A stretch of 64,000 bases of DNA from Phytohabitans houttuyneae (GCF_011764425.1 NZ_BLPF01000003.1:1550001-1614000); one strand, 5' to 3'. Counted from the stretch's first letter, positions 51,418 to 60,790 are shown. Translations and numbers: made by a program. Notes: generated by a model from the sequence alone, not told the origin.

Positions 51418-53102
51418 GCGCCGAAAGCCAGGCGCAGGCATGGGCGCCGCTGCGCGTGGCGGCGTACCGGAACCTGTGGCTGGCACTTCTCGCCGCGAAC
51501 ATCGGCACCTGGATGCAGACGGTGGGTGCCCAGTGGCTGCTGGTCACCCACTCGCACGCGGAGACGCTGGTGGCGGCCGTACAGACCGCCAGCATGCTGC
51601 CGATCCTGCTCTTCGCGCTGCCGGCCGGCGTGCTGGCGGACGCGTTCGACCGGCGGCACCTGCTCATCTCGGTCCAGGGGTTCCTGGCCGCGGTCGGCAT
51701 CGTGATGACGGTGCTGACCGCGACCGGACACATGCGGCCGCCGCTGCTGCTGACACTGACGTTCGCGCTGGGTACCGGTCAGGCGCTGACGCTGCCCGCC
51801 TGGGCCGCGGTGATCCCGCAGCTCGTGCCGCGCGACCAGATCCGGTCCGCGTCGGCGCTGGGGGCGATCAGCGTCAACGTGGCCCGCGCGATCGGCCCCG
51901 CGGTCGCCGGCGTCCTGGTGGCGGAGGCCGGCGTCGCGGTGGTCTTCGGACTGAACGCGGTCACGTTCATCGTCTTCGCCGCCACCCTGATCCGGTGGAA
52001 GCCGCGCGACGCCAAGCCGACCGAGTCGCCGGAGCGCTTCACCGCCGCGCTGCGGGCCGGCGGCCGGTACGTGCGCTACTCCCCCACGCTGCGCCGCATG
52101 CTGCTGCGGATCGTGCTGTTCATCCTGCCCGGAAGCGCGCTGTGGGCGCTGCTGCCGCTGGTGGCCAGCCAGCAGCTGGGCACCAGCTCGCACGGGTACG
52201 GCCTGCTGCTCGCCGCGCTGGGCATCGGCGCGATCGCCGGCGGTGTGGCGCTGCCCAAGCTGCGCGCCCGCATGTCGGTCAGCAAGCTGCTGGGCCTCGC
52301 CGGCCTCATCTTCGGCCTGGTCCTGCTCGACGTGGCCACGCTCAACGACCTGACCGCCGTCGCGGTCGCGCTCGCCCCGGCCGGCGCGGCCTGGGTCGTG
52401 GTGCTGGCCAACCTGAACGCGGAGATCCAGCTCTTCCTGCCCAACTGGGTACGCGCCCGGGGGCTCGCCGTCTACCAGGTCGTCTTCGCCGGCGGGCAGG
52501 CGATCGGCGCGCTGGCCTGGGGCGGCGTGGCGCAGGCGATCGGGCTGGAGATGACGTTCCTGCTCGCGGCCGCCATCATGCTCTTCGACGCGGTCGCGCT
52601 CGCCCTGTGGCCGCTGCCCGACCTGCGCGACGTCGACCGCCAGCCGGCCGTGATCTGGCCCGAGGTGGAGCTCGCCGTCCACCCCGACCCGCAGGCCGGC
52701 CCGGTGCTGGTCACCTCGGCGTACCGGGTGCGGCCCGAGCGCGAGAAGGAGTTCATGGAGGCGATGCGCCTGGTCCGCGGCACCCGCCTGCGCACCGGCG
52801 CGCTGAGGTGGGGACTGTTCCGGGTCGGCGAGGAGCCGCAGCGGTTCGTCGAGGTGTACCAGCTGGCGACGTGGGACGAGCACGTGCGGCAGCACGGCAA
52901 CCGTTTCACCGGTGCCGACAAGGAGTCCGAGGACCGCGCGAAGTCGATCGCCGACGACGGCCCGCGGGCGTGGCACCTGCTCCCCGCCGACGCGCAGGCC
53001 CGCGACCCGGGCACCGGCGCGCGGGAGGTGGGCGCGGCGCCCGCCGACGCGGACGAGGGCGGCCCGGACGTCGGCGCCGGAACGGTCACCCGGCGGGCAT
53101 GA
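51411..53102 (+). CDS. MFS_3 transporter with C-terminal ABM-like domain
   Basis: 563 residues from GTG (GTG 51414 also possible), overlapping the SDR stop. Twelve predicted helices (about 12-400), with FRNLW-like AAYRNLWLALLAANIGTWM and FDRRHLL in the first loops, typical of the MFS_3 family once called transmembrane secretion effectors. Residues about 430-530 form a dimeric alpha/beta-barrel like antibiotic-biosynthesis monooxygenases (TSAYRVRPEREKEFMEAM...RFVEVYQLATWDEHVRQH). That fusion is common in this family. Ends in an acidic tail. Confidence 0.85.
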   Translation: MVSAESQAQAWAPLRVAAYRNLWLALLAANIGTWMQTVGAQWLLVTHSHAETLVAAVQTASMLPILLFALPAGVLADAFDRRHLLISVQGFLAAVGIVMTVLTATGHMRPPLLLTLTFALGTGQALTLPAWAAVIPQLVPRDQIRSASALGAISVNVARAIGPAVAGVLVAEAGVAVVFGLNAVTFIVFAATLIRWKPRDAKPTESPERFTAALRAGGRYVRYSPTLRRMLLRIVLFILPGSALWALLPLVASQQLGTSSHGYGLLLAALGIGAIAGGVALPKLRARMSVSKLLGLAGLIFGLVLLDVATLNDLTAVAVALAPAGAAWVVVLANLNAEIQLFLPNWVRARGLAVYQVVFAGGQAIGALAWGGVAQAIGLEMTFLLAAAIMLFDAVALALWPLPDLRDVDRQPAVIWPEVELAVHPDPQAGPVLVTSAYRVRPEREKEFMEAMRLVRGTRLRTGALRWGLFRVGEEPQRFVEVYQLATWDEHVRQHGNRFTGADKESEDRAKSIADDGPRAWHLLPADAQARDPGTGAREVGAAPADADEGGPDVGAGTVTRRA

Positions 53103-53137
53103 CGCGTGTTCACCCCACCATTGGCGATCATGCCGGC

Positions 53138-53689
53138 ATGGATGATCCTTTCCGCTTGACGATGAGCCGGCTCCGCGGGCCGGTCACCGAGGAGGACCAC
53201 CTCCTCGGCAGCTCGTACGCCCCGGTCACCCTGGTCGAGTACGGGGACTACCAGTGCCCCGGCTCGGCGCTCGCGCACGGGGTGGTCCGGGAGATACTCC
53301 ACCAGCGCCCCACCAAGGTGGCGTTCGTCTACCGGCACTTCCCGCTGACGGACGTGCACCCGTACTCGGAGATCGCCGCCGAGGCGGCGGAGGCCGCCGC
53401 CGCGCGCGGCCGCTTCTGGCAGATGCACGACTGGCTCTTCGCCCACCAGGACCAGCTGAAGCCGTTGCAGCTGGCGCTCGCGGTGGACAAGCTGGGCCTC
53501 GACATCGAACGCGTCGGGCGCGCGATGGGCGGCCACCACTACCTGTCGCGCATCCGCCGCGACTTCGGCAGCGGCGTGCGCAGCGGCGTGGCCGGCACGC
53601 CCACCTTCTTCGTCAACGGCATCCGACACGACGCGCCGCACTCGCTGGAGGCCCTGCTGTCCGCTGTGGACGACGCGGCCGACACGTAG
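53138..53689 (+). CDS. DsbA/thioredoxin_4-like protein with CPGS motif
   Basis: 183 residues from ATG 53138, which has GATCAT 6 nt upstream; an upstream ATG at 53099 overlaps the MFS stop as ATGA and is the alternative. The thioredoxin fold has its active-site motif as Cys40-Pro-Gly-Ser (EYGDYQCPGS), so the second Cys of CxxC is lost, and the cis-Pro loop VAGTPTFFVNG is kept. No signal peptide. It is likely a monothiol or non-redox member of the family, in the same direction as the SDR-MFS genes. Confidence 0.8.
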   Translation: MDDPFRLTMSRLRGPVTEEDHLLGSSYAPVTLVEYGDYQCPGSALAHGVVREILHQRPTKVAFVYRHFPLTDVHPYSEIAAEAAEAAAARGRFWQMHDWLFAHQDQLKPLQLALAVDKLGLDIERVGRAMGGHHYLSRIRRDFGSGVRSGVAGTPTFFVNGIRHDAPHSLEALLSAVDDAADT

Positions 53690-53704
53690 GTCCGGGCACC
53701 CCCG

Positions 53705-55243
53705 CTACGTGTTGAGGGGGCGGCGGGCGACGAGCAGGATGTGGGTCGCCGGCCAGTCGAGGGGACGGCCGTCCGCGCGGGTGAGCGACGCGACCGGCGC
53801 GAGGCGGTGTTCGACGATCCAGTCGTTGCGGTACGTGCGCGAGGCGAAGTCGATCTCGAAGCCGGCGTCCGCCAGCAGGGCCTTCCAGTCGGCGAACTCC
53901 AGGCCGCAGAACTGCTCCTGCGCCTCGGAGAGCCAGTTGTCGGTGTAGTCCTTGCGGGTCAGGTAGTCCATCGCGGCGCCCAGCGGCATCGTGACGCGGG
54001 CCGGGTCGCCGGCGACCGGCTCGTACGGCAGGGGGAAGCGGTGGTCCTCGGCGAACTGGTCCAGCCGGGCCCGCGTGGACAGCCCCGCCACGTAGGCCGC
54101 GACGTCGGCCGGTGGCAGCGCGGCGAGGCCGGTGCGGGGCGCGGGCGGGTTGGCGCCGTCGGCGGTGTCCAGCCGCAGCACGACGGGGCGGTCCTTGCCG
54201 TCCGGGCCGCAGACGTCGCTGTTGACCCATACGCCGCCGGGCACGGTGTGGTCGTAGATGGCCTGTACGAAGGCGCGCAGCGAGTCCCACCGCTCGCCGT
54301 ACGACCAGATCTCGTGGGTCAGCGCGAACGTGAGCGTGGTGTCCACCGACCGGGGCGGGAAGACCGCGCCGCCCAGGACGTTGCGCCGGTAGAAGTGGAC
54401 GTTGGGGTTGGTGAACGCGCCCTGCGCCTTCTTGTGCACGCACTCCTCGTACAGGTGGCGGGCGATCTCGACGCCGATCAGGTCGCTCTCGCGCAGCGCC
54501 GGCTCGCGGTCGGCGAGCTCCAGGATGGCGCCGGCGCCGCAGCCGACGTCGACGATGCGGCCGGGGCGCACGTGCCGGCGCACCAGCTCCCACTTGCGGG
54601 CCGCGCCGTCGGCGAACGCCTCCACGTAGGTGCGGTAGTCGCGGGTCGCGGTCAGCCCGCCCTCGTCGCCGACGACGGGATCGTTGGCGACGGTGCGTAC
54701 CTGCTCGACGAGGCGGTACCGCGCGAAGACGTCGATCGTCGCCGGGTGGGCCAGCTCCCGCCAGGTCTCGTCGCCGGCGGCCAGCCGGGTGAGCACGTCC
54801 CACGGCCGCGCAGGCGGCGGGGCGCCCAGTGAGGGGTCGGCCTCCACCGGCGCGATCGTGAAGCCCAGCTTCTCGTAGAGCACCGCCACCTCGGGGGTGG
54901 AGCAGGCGACCACCGTGTTCCCGGGCGTCAGCTCCAGCCCGGTCGCCACCGCCACGCTCTTGAGCGTCACGTCGGCGAACCGGTCGGTCGGCGCGGTGTC
55001 GAAGACCGGTACCACCAGCGACCGCAGGCCGGTGAGCACACTGAACCGCTCGATCGCCGCCTCCCGCCGGTGGTACGGCACCGGGTTGCGCCGGGTGTTC
55101 TCGTGGTTGGCGGAGGTCACCGCCCACACGACGGTGGCGCCGGCCGGCGCGACGAGCCCGCTCAGGTACACCGCCTGGAAGCGGGTCAGCAGGTGGTGGC
55201 GGCCCGGGAAGAGGACGAACTGCTGTTCCATCGCTGCCATCAT
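53705..55243 (-). CDS. HIGH-type nucleotidyltransferase-like / SAM methyltransferase fusion
   Basis: 512 residues. The N-terminal about 130 residues resemble nicotinamide-nucleotide adenylyltransferase-like folds: VLFPGRHHLLTRFQ in place of GxFxPxHxGH, and TSANHENTRRNPVPYHRREA like the NMNAT phosphate-binding region. Residues about 225-510 are a class I methyltransferase with VDVGCGAGAILELA, GVEIARHLYEECV and LTFALTHEIWSYG. The canonical His-x-x-His of nucleotidyltransferases is altered. It is divergent from ilvD-like 55298. Substrate unknown. The N-terminal assignment is by eye. Confidence 0.65.
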   Translation of the reverse strand: MMAAMEQQFVLFPGRHHLLTRFQAVYLSGLVAPAGATVVWAVTSANHENTRRNPVPYHRREAAIERFSVLTGLRSLVVPVFDTAPTDRFADVTLKSVAVATGLELTPGNTVVACSTPEVAVLYEKLGFTIAPVEADPSLGAPPPARPWDVLTRLAAGDETWRELAHPATIDVFARYRLVEQVRTVANDPVVGDEGGLTATRDYRTYVEAFADGAARKWELVRRHVRPGRIVDVGCGAGAILELADREPALRESDLIGVEIARHLYEECVHKKAQGAFTNPNVHFYRRNVLGGAVFPPRSVDTTLTFALTHEIWSYGERWDSLRAFVQAIYDHTVPGGVWVNSDVCGPDGKDRPVVLRLDTADGANPPAPRTGLAALPPADVAAYVAGLSTRARLDQFAEDHRFPLPYEPVAGDPARVTMPLGAAMDYLTRKDYTDNWLSEAQEQFCGLEFADWKALLADAGFEIDFASRTYRNDWIVEHRLAPVASLTRADGRPLDWPATHILLVARRPLNT

Positions 55244-55285
55244 GCCTGGCGATCATGCACGACATTCGCCGAGGGCGGGCGGCGG

Positions 55286-55291
55286 TACGCT
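55286..55291 (+). promoter_or_regulatory. -10 box of a leaderless promoter
   Basis: TACGCT, exactly 6 nt before the GTG at 55298, the same geometry as at 6276. Confidence 0.5.
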
Positions 55292-55297
55292 CGGGCG

Positions 55298-57013
55298 GTG
55301 ACGGATCTCCGCAGCGCCCAGTGGTACAGCGGCGACGACCGCAACGCGTACATCCACCGTGCCTGGATGCGGCGCGGCCTGCCGGACGGCGCGTTCTCCG
55401 GCCGGCCGCACATCGCGATCGCCAACACCGCCTCCGACCTGACCCCCTGCAACATGCACCTCAACGACGTCGCGGAGAGCGTCAAGGCCGGCGTGTGGGA
55501 GGCCGGCGGCGTGCCGCTCAACCTGCCGGTGGTCTCGATCGGCGAGACGCAGGTGCGGCCCACCGCGATGCTGTGGCGCAACCTCGCCGCGATGGCGATC
55601 GAGGAGATGCTGCGGGCCAACCCGATCGACGGCGTGGTGCTGCTGGGCGGCTGCGACAAGACGATACCGGCGCTGCTGATGGCCGCCGCGTCGGTCGACC
55701 TGCCGGCGGTGGTGGTGCCGGGCGGGCCGATGCTGACCGGGCACTTCCGGGGCGTGCCGCTGGGCTGCGGCACCGACGTGTGGCGGCTCAGCGAGGAGGT
55801 GCGTGCCGGGACGCTGTCGCAGGAGGCGTTCATGCGCTCGGAGTCCGCGATGATCCGCAGCCGCGGCCACTGCAACACGATGGGCACCGCCTCGACGATG
55901 GCGAGCATGGCCGAGGCGCTCGGCATGACGTTGCCGGGCATCGCCGGCACGCCCGCGCCGGACAGCCGGCTGCTCGCGCTCTCCCACGAGACCGGCAAGC
56001 TCGCCGTCGACCTCGTGGCGGCCGGCCGCCGCCCCAGCGAGGTGCTGTCGAAGGCGTCCTTCCGGAACGCGATCGTCACGCTCGCCGCGATCGGCGGCTC
56101 CACAAACGCGGTCGTCCACCTGCTCGCGATCGCCGGGCGGGCCGGGGTCGAGCTGACGCTGGACGACTTCGACGAGATCGGCTCCGGCGTGCCGCTGCTG
56201 GTCGACCTGCAGCCGGCCGGCCGCCACCTGATGGACGACCTGTACCGGGCCGGCGGCCTGCACGCGGTCCTCAAGGAGGTCGGCGACCTGCTCGACGGCG
56301 AGGCGATCACGGTGACCGGGCGCCCGCTGGTCGAGCACCTCGCCGGCGCGGAGATCTGGGACGAGGAGGTCATCCGCCGCCGCGCCACGCCGCTGCTTCC
56401 CGACGCGGGCATCGCGGTGCTGAAGGGAAACCTCGCCCCCGACGGCGCGGTCATCAAGCCGGCGGCCGCCTCACCGGAGCTGCTGCGGCACCGCGGGCGC
56501 GCGGTGGTCTTCGAGAGCGTCGAGGACCTGCACGCCCGCCTCGACTCCCCCGACCTGGACGTCGACGAGACCTCGGTGCTGATCCTGCGTGGCTGCGGCC
56601 CGAAGGGCTACCCGGGGATGCCCGAGGTGGGCAACCTCCCGCTGCCGGCCAAGCTGCTCGCCAAGGGCGTGCGCGACATGGTGCGGGTCAGCGACGCCCG
56701 GATGAGCGGCACCGCGTACGGCACGGTGGTGCTGCACGCCGCGCCCGAGGCCGCGGTCGGCGGGCCGCTCGCGCTGGTGCGCACCGGCGACCCGATCGTG
56801 CTCGACGTGCCGGCCCGCCGGCTCGACATCGACCTGCCCGTCGAGGAGCTGGCCACCCGGGATCCGTCGGAGGCGAGCCGGGCCGCGTTCGCGGCGCCGA
56901 GCCGCGGCTGGGAGCGCCTCTACGTCGAGCACGTCATGCAGGCCGACAAGGGCGCCGACCTCGACTTCCTGACCGGCGGCAGCGGGCCCGACGTCGGCCG
57001 CGAGTCGCACTGA
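55298..57013 (+). CDS. IlvD/Edd-family sugar-acid or dihydroxy-acid dehydratase
   Basis: 571 residues. Fe-S cysteine motifs TPCNMHLND, GGCDKTIPA and RGHCNTMGTAST are present, with LRGCGPKGYPGMPE and DARMSGTAYGTVVLH at the C-terminus. It removes water from a 2,3-dihydroxy acid or aldonate such as arabonate or xylonate. I favour a sugar acid over the valine/isoleucine pathway because it stands next to an acetyl-xylan esterase and no ilv gene is near. GTG is 6 nt after TACGCT. It abuts the convergent esterase stop with no gap. Confidence 0.87.
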   Translation: MTDLRSAQWYSGDDRNAYIHRAWMRRGLPDGAFSGRPHIAIANTASDLTPCNMHLNDVAESVKAGVWEAGGVPLNLPVVSIGETQVRPTAMLWRNLAAMAIEEMLRANPIDGVVLLGGCDKTIPALLMAAASVDLPAVVVPGGPMLTGHFRGVPLGCGTDVWRLSEEVRAGTLSQEAFMRSESAMIRSRGHCNTMGTASTMASMAEALGMTLPGIAGTPAPDSRLLALSHETGKLAVDLVAAGRRPSEVLSKASFRNAIVTLAAIGGSTNAVVHLLAIAGRAGVELTLDDFDEIGSGVPLLVDLQPAGRHLMDDLYRAGGLHAVLKEVGDLLDGEAITVTGRPLVEHLAGAEIWDEEVIRRRATPLLPDAGIAVLKGNLAPDGAVIKPAAASPELLRHRGRAVVFESVEDLHARLDSPDLDVDETSVLILRGCGPKGYPGMPEVGNLPLPAKLLAKGVRDMVRVSDARMSGTAYGTVVLHAAPEAAVGGPLALVRTGDPIVLDVPARRLDIDLPVEELATRDPSEASRAAFAAPSRGWERLYVEHVMQADKGADLDFLTGGSGPDVGRESH

Positions 57014-57982
57014 TCAGGGCTTGAGGAGCTCGCCGAGGTAGGCGATCTGCTCGACCCGCTGCACGTTCTGGCCGCCCTCGTGCCCGTTGTACGACCACAC
57101 GCGGATGTCCTTCTCCGCCGCCCAGTGGTTGTACGCCGCGTACACAGTGGAGGGTGGGCAGACGTCGTCCATCAGCGCGACCGAGAAGAGCGAGGGCGCG
57201 GTGGCGTGCGCGGCGAAGTTGACGCCGTCGAAGTACCGCAGCGTGTCGAACACCTTCTCCACGTGGTCGCGGTGCGTCTTGCAGTACGTGGTGAGCTCGA
57301 AGTACGGCGCGCTGTCGGTGATCTCGGTGGCCCGGCGGTAGTGGGACAGGAACGGCACGTCCGGCATCACCGCGGCCAGCCCGTCGACAAGGCCGCCCAC
57401 CGCGACCGCGATGCCGCCGCCCTGGCTGGTGCCGCAGATGGCGAGGCGGGCGTTGTCGACGAGCGGGTGCTCGCGGGCGGTCTCCACGGCGCGTACCCCG
57501 TCGGTGATCAGCCGGCGGTAGTAGTAGGTGTGTGGGTCGAGGATGCCGCGGGTCATGAAGCCGGGCGTGTGCGGGCCGCCGGCCTCGGCCGGGTCGGGGG
57601 TGTCGCCGGCGAGCCAGCCGCTGCCCTGTCCGCGGGTGTCCATGACCAGGTGCGCGTACCCGGCGGCGCTCCACGACAGCCAGTCGAGCGGGAGGCCACG
57701 GCCGCCGCCGTACCCGATGAACTCGACCACGCACGGCAGCGGGCCCTCGGCGCCGCGCGGCGCGAGGAACCAGCCTTTGATCGGATGCCCCTTGAAGCCG
57801 CTGAACGTCACGTCGTAAACATCCACTGTGGACAGCCGACTGTCATAAAGCGTGAACGTGGCCGGCACCGCCGCCGCCCGGGCCGCGTCGAGCGTGGCGG
57901 TCCAGAACGCGCCGAAGTCGTCGGGCTCGTCACGCTCCGGCCGGTAGGCGCGCAACTGGTCAAGTGGCATGTCGACGAACAC
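57014..57982 (-). CDS. Acetyl-xylan esterase / cephalosporin-C deacetylase (AXE1)
   Basis: 322 residues from GTG, with AAGGAG 8 nt upstream. It opens with MPLDQLRAYRP, typical of AXE1, then GWFLAPRGAEG, MDTRGQGSG, nucleophile GTSQGG, acid in VALMDDVCPPST and His in SYNGHEGGQ, so the triad is complete. No signal peptide, so it deacetylates imported xylo-oligomers or small acetyl esters in the cytoplasm. Adjacent to the sugar-acid dehydratase; with GH43 it fits plant-polymer use. Confidence 0.9.
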   Translation of the reverse strand: MFVDMPLDQLRAYRPERDEPDDFGAFWTATLDAARAAAVPATFTLYDSRLSTVDVYDVTFSGFKGHPIKGWFLAPRGAEGPLPCVVEFIGYGGGRGLPLDWLSWSAAGYAHLVMDTRGQGSGWLAGDTPDPAEAGGPHTPGFMTRGILDPHTYYYRRLITDGVRAVETAREHPLVDNARLAICGTSQGGGIAVAVGGLVDGLAAVMPDVPFLSHYRRATEITDSAPYFELTTYCKTHRDHVEKVFDTLRYFDGVNFAAHATAPSLFSVALMDDVCPPSTVYAAYNHWAAEKDIRVWSYNGHEGGQNVQRVEQIAYLGELLKP

Positions 57983-58048
57983 GCGGCACTCCTTCTTGCT
58001 CTTTCCCCCTGAACGGTTTCACCCTAACCGCGCGTGCCCGCTCCTCGG

Positions 58049-58054
58049 TAGGGT
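58049..58054 (+). promoter_or_regulatory. -10 box of a leaderless promoter
   Basis: TAGGGT, exactly 6 nt before the ATG at 58061. Confidence 0.5.
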
Positions 58055-58060
58055 CGAGCC

Positions 58061-58849
58061 ATGCGGCCGCGTTCACCCGCGCTGGCGCCCTTCATCGCCT
58101 CGATGGGCTATCTCGAAGGGCGGTTCGCGCACGGCCTCGAGCGGGCGCTACCCACCGGCACCGTGCAGCTGCTGGTCAACCTCGACCGCGACGCGCTGTA
58201 CTCGGCGCCCGAGGGCCTCGCGCCGGTCCGCACCGGCGGGGCGGCGCTGCAGGGGCCGAGCACGCGCCCGGCCGTGGTGGACACCGCCGACCAGCGGGCG
58301 ATCGTGTGGGTGGCGTTCCGGCCGGGTGGTGCGGCGCCGTTCTTCCCCGGCCTGGCCGAGACCTCCGACCTGCTGGTGCCGCTGGACGCGGTGTGGGGCG
58401 CCCGCGGTGCGGCGCTGCGCGACCGGCTGCTGGCGGCCGGTTCCGTCGAGGCCGTGCGGGCCGCGGTCGAGGACGCGCTGCTCGCGGCCGCCGAGCCCGC
58501 GCGGCCGGACCCGGCGTTGCGCGCGGCGGTGGCCGCCCTGCACGGTGGGGCGTCCGTCGCGGAGGCCGCCGACCGCCTGGGTTGGACCACCAAGCGGCTC
58601 GTGCGCCTGTTCGGCGCCCAGGTGGGTCTGGCTCCCAAGAGATTTGCCCGGGTACGTCGGTTTCAGCGCCTGTTGTCCGCCGCGGCGACCCGCCTCGCCG
58701 GCACCGGCGGCGACTGGGCGCGCCTGGCGGCCGACTGTGGCTACCACGACCAGGCCCACATGATCCACGACTTCCGCTCGTTCGCGGGGCAGAGCCCGAG
58801 CGAGTACACGCCGCGCTCGCCGGAGGAGCGCAACCACGTGCCCCTGTAG
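58061..58849 (+). CDS. AraC-family regulator
   Basis: 262 residues. The N-terminal about 140 residues are a DUF6597-like sensor (YLEGRFAHGLERALPTGTVQLLVNL). The C-terminal HTH has ASVAEAADRLGWTTKRLVRLFGAQVGLAPKRFARVRRFQRLL and CGYHDQAHMIHDFRSFAGQSPSEY. The leaderless start follows TAGGGT. It sits beside a VOC-family gene in the same direction, possibly its target. Confidence 0.86.
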   Translation: MRPRSPALAPFIASMGYLEGRFAHGLERALPTGTVQLLVNLDRDALYSAPEGLAPVRTGGAALQGPSTRPAVVDTADQRAIVWVAFRPGGAAPFFPGLAETSDLLVPLDAVWGARGAALRDRLLAAGSVEAVRAAVEDALLAAAEPARPDPALRAAVAALHGGASVAEAADRLGWTTKRLVRLFGAQVGLAPKRFARVRRFQRLLSAAATRLAGTGGDWARLAADCGYHDQAHMIHDFRSFAGQSPSEYTPRSPEERNHVPL

Positions 58850-58904
58850 CTCTGCGGGCGCATTTTTACAATGCGGCGGCCCGGTGCGGCGGCATGATCG
58901 GGGC

Positions 58905-59288
58905 ATGAGTGATCTGTACGCCCGCCTCGTGGTGAAAGGTGCCGCGCAGGCAATCGACTTCTACACCAGGTCCTTCGGCGCCAAGGAGATCAGCCGGTTC
59001 ACGGACGAGGCCAGCGGCCGCATCCACCATGCCGAGCTGGAGCTGGGCGGCGTGACGTTCGCGGTCAAGGACGAGGGTGACGGCGATCCGGCGCCGCCGA
59101 CGCTCGGTGGCTCGCCGGTGGTGATGGCGCTGTACGTGGACGACGCGGACGCGGTCGGCCGGCGGATGGAGGAAAACGGGGCCACGGTGGTGTTTCCGAT
59201 CGAAGACCAGCCCTACGGTGAGCGCGGCGGGCGCCTCGCCGACCCCTTCGGCCATCTTTGGATGATCGCCCAACGCGTTGGTACGTAA
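58905..59288 (+). CDS. VOC/glyoxalase-fold protein
   Basis: 127 residues from ATG 58905, with CATGAT 6 nt upstream. Two beta-alpha-beta-beta-beta units: ARLVVKGAAQAIDFYTRSFGAKEISRF and SPVVMALYVDDADAVGRRM, ending RLADPFGHLWMIAQ, as in PhnB-like VOC proteins. The metal residues are not clear-cut. It may isomerise, oxidise or bind a small ligand; function cannot be assigned. Confidence 0.82.
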   Translation: MSDLYARLVVKGAAQAIDFYTRSFGAKEISRFTDEASGRIHHAELELGGVTFAVKDEGDGDPAPPTLGGSPVVMALYVDDADAVGRRMEENGATVVFPIEDQPYGERGGRLADPFGHLWMIAQRVGT

Positions 59289-59341
59289 CGGGGACCCGCT
59301 GTCCTACGCTCCCCCTGGCGGCAGCCGGCATACTCCGAAGG

Positions 59342-60301
59342 ATGCCGCCGTCGATGTCCTTTGTCACCAAGAGTGTCGACGAGACCCGGGCCCTGGTGGC
59401 CGAGTACTTCTACGCCATCGCGATGGACGTCCGGGGGTCCGCCGACACGTTCGCGCTCGACCTGGACGTGCTCCAGCTCGGGCCGGTCACGCTCGCCGAG
59501 ATCCGGTTCGGCGCGGAGATCTCGGTGGAGATCGACCGTATGACGACCTACCACATGGACCTGCCGCTGGCCGGCTGCGCGGAGACCGTGCAGTCCGGCC
59601 AGCTGGTCATGGCGACACCCCAGCGGGCCACGCTGTACCGCCCCGGCGCCGGCGTCTCGGCACCCCGCATCAGCCGCGACTGCCGCCTGCTGAGCGCGAA
59701 GATCGAGCCGGCCGGCCTCGAGGCGGAGCTGGAGAGCCTGCTGGGCCACCCGGTGCGGGCGCCGTTGCGGCTGTCCCGCAGCTTCGACCTGACCAGCGGC
59801 CCGGGGCGCAGCCTCTCCCGCCTGGTGCGGCTGGCCGGCGCCGAGCTGCACGACGAGGGCGGCCTCATCTACCACCCGATGATCGCGGGCCGGCTGTGGC
59901 ACGGCATCCTGACCGGGCTGCTGCTGGCCGCCGACCACCCGTACCACGACGAGCTCACCGAGCAGGCCCGGCCGAGCCGCCCCCGCCACGTCAAGCGGGC
60001 CATCGACGTGATGGAGGCCGATCCCGCCCTGCCGGTCACCGTCCACGACCTGGCGCGCATCTCCGGCGTGGGGGTGCGCGCGCTGCAGGAGGGCTTCCAC
60101 CGCCACGTCGGCCTCTCCCCGATGGCCTACCTGCGCCGGCTGCGCCTGGCCCGGGCCCACGAGGAGCTGCGCGTCTACAGCCGCGGCGAGGCCACGGTGG
60201 CGAGCGTCGCCAGCCGCTGGGGCTTCGTGCACCTGGGCCGCTTCGCCGCCGCCTACCGCCGCGCCTACGGCGTCTCCCCGGCCGAGACCCTCGACGACTA
60301 G
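59342..60301 (+). CDS. AraC-family regulator with cupin-type sensor
   Basis: 319 residues from ATG 59342; ATG 59354 is possible, and the upstream extension overlaps the VOC gene. The N-terminal about 190 residues match an AraC-binding-like cupin domain (DLDVLQLGPVTLAEIRFGAEISVEID, MDLPLAGCAETVQSG). The C-terminal HTH has VHDLARISGVGVRALQEGFHRHVGLSPMAYLRRLRL and SRWGFVHLGRFAAAYRRAYGVSPAET. Likely responds to an aromatic or sugar ligand; the target is unknown. Confidence 0.87.
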   Translation: MPPSMSFVTKSVDETRALVAEYFYAIAMDVRGSADTFALDLDVLQLGPVTLAEIRFGAEISVEIDRMTTYHMDLPLAGCAETVQSGQLVMATPQRATLYRPGAGVSAPRISRDCRLLSAKIEPAGLEAELESLLGHPVRAPLRLSRSFDLTSGPGRSLSRLVRLAGAELHDEGGLIYHPMIAGRLWHGILTGLLLAADHPYHDELTEQARPSRPRHVKRAIDVMEADPALPVTVHDLARISGVGVRALQEGFHRHVGLSPMAYLRRLRLARAHEELRVYSRGEATVASVASRWGFVHLGRFAAAYRRAYGVSPAETLDD

Positions 60302-60304
60302 GGC

Positions 60305-60784
60305 TTAGTGCCGGACGCCGCGGTTGCGCAGCACTTCCAGTGCACGGTCGGCGTGCTGGTCCATCGACAGCTCGCTGTGGATGACGCCGAGCACGCGGCG
60401 GTCGGTGCCGATGACGAACGTCATCCGCTTCATGCTCATCGGACCGAGCGGCAGCTTCCGCTTCACGCCGAGCGCCTCCGCCACCTCACCGTCCGCGTCC
60501 GACAGCAGCGGGTAGTCGAACCCGTGCTTGTCGGAAAACTCGCGCTGCCGCTCGACGCTGTCCCGGCTGATGCCGACCCGCTGGGCGCCGGCCGCCTTGA
60601 ACTCGCGGGCGAGGTCGCGGAAGTGGCAGCTCTCCGCGGTGCAGCCCCGGGTGAAGGCCGCCGGGTAGAAGAACAGGACGACCGGCCCGCCGGCGAGCAG
60701 CTCGGAGAGGCGCCGCGACGTGCCGGTCTGGTCGGGCAGATCGAAGTCCGGGACCAGGTCCCCCTTGTCCACACCAGAAGCCAT
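60305..60784 (-). CDS. bcp: Peroxiredoxin of the BCP/PrxQ type
   Basis: 159 residues. Peroxidatic Cys48 in FYPAAFTRGC and the resolving Cys53 five residues later (TRGCTAESC) define the atypical 2-Cys BCP/PrxQ class. Arg in the C-terminal half and FDLPDQTG at the start fit. It reduces peroxides with thioredoxin-type donors in the cytoplasm. The ATG is 6 nt after TAGCCT on the minus strand. Another redox defence gene alongside ergothioneine and Ndh-2. Confidence 0.92.
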   Translation of the reverse strand: MASGVDKGDLVPDFDLPDQTGTSRRLSELLAGGPVVLFFYPAAFTRGCTAESCHFRDLAREFKAAGAQRVGISRDSVERQREFSDKHGFDYPLLSDADGEVAEALGVKRKLPLGPMSMKRMTFVIGTDRRVLGVIHSELSMDQHADRALEVLRNRGVRH

Positions 60785-60790
60785 GCGGCA

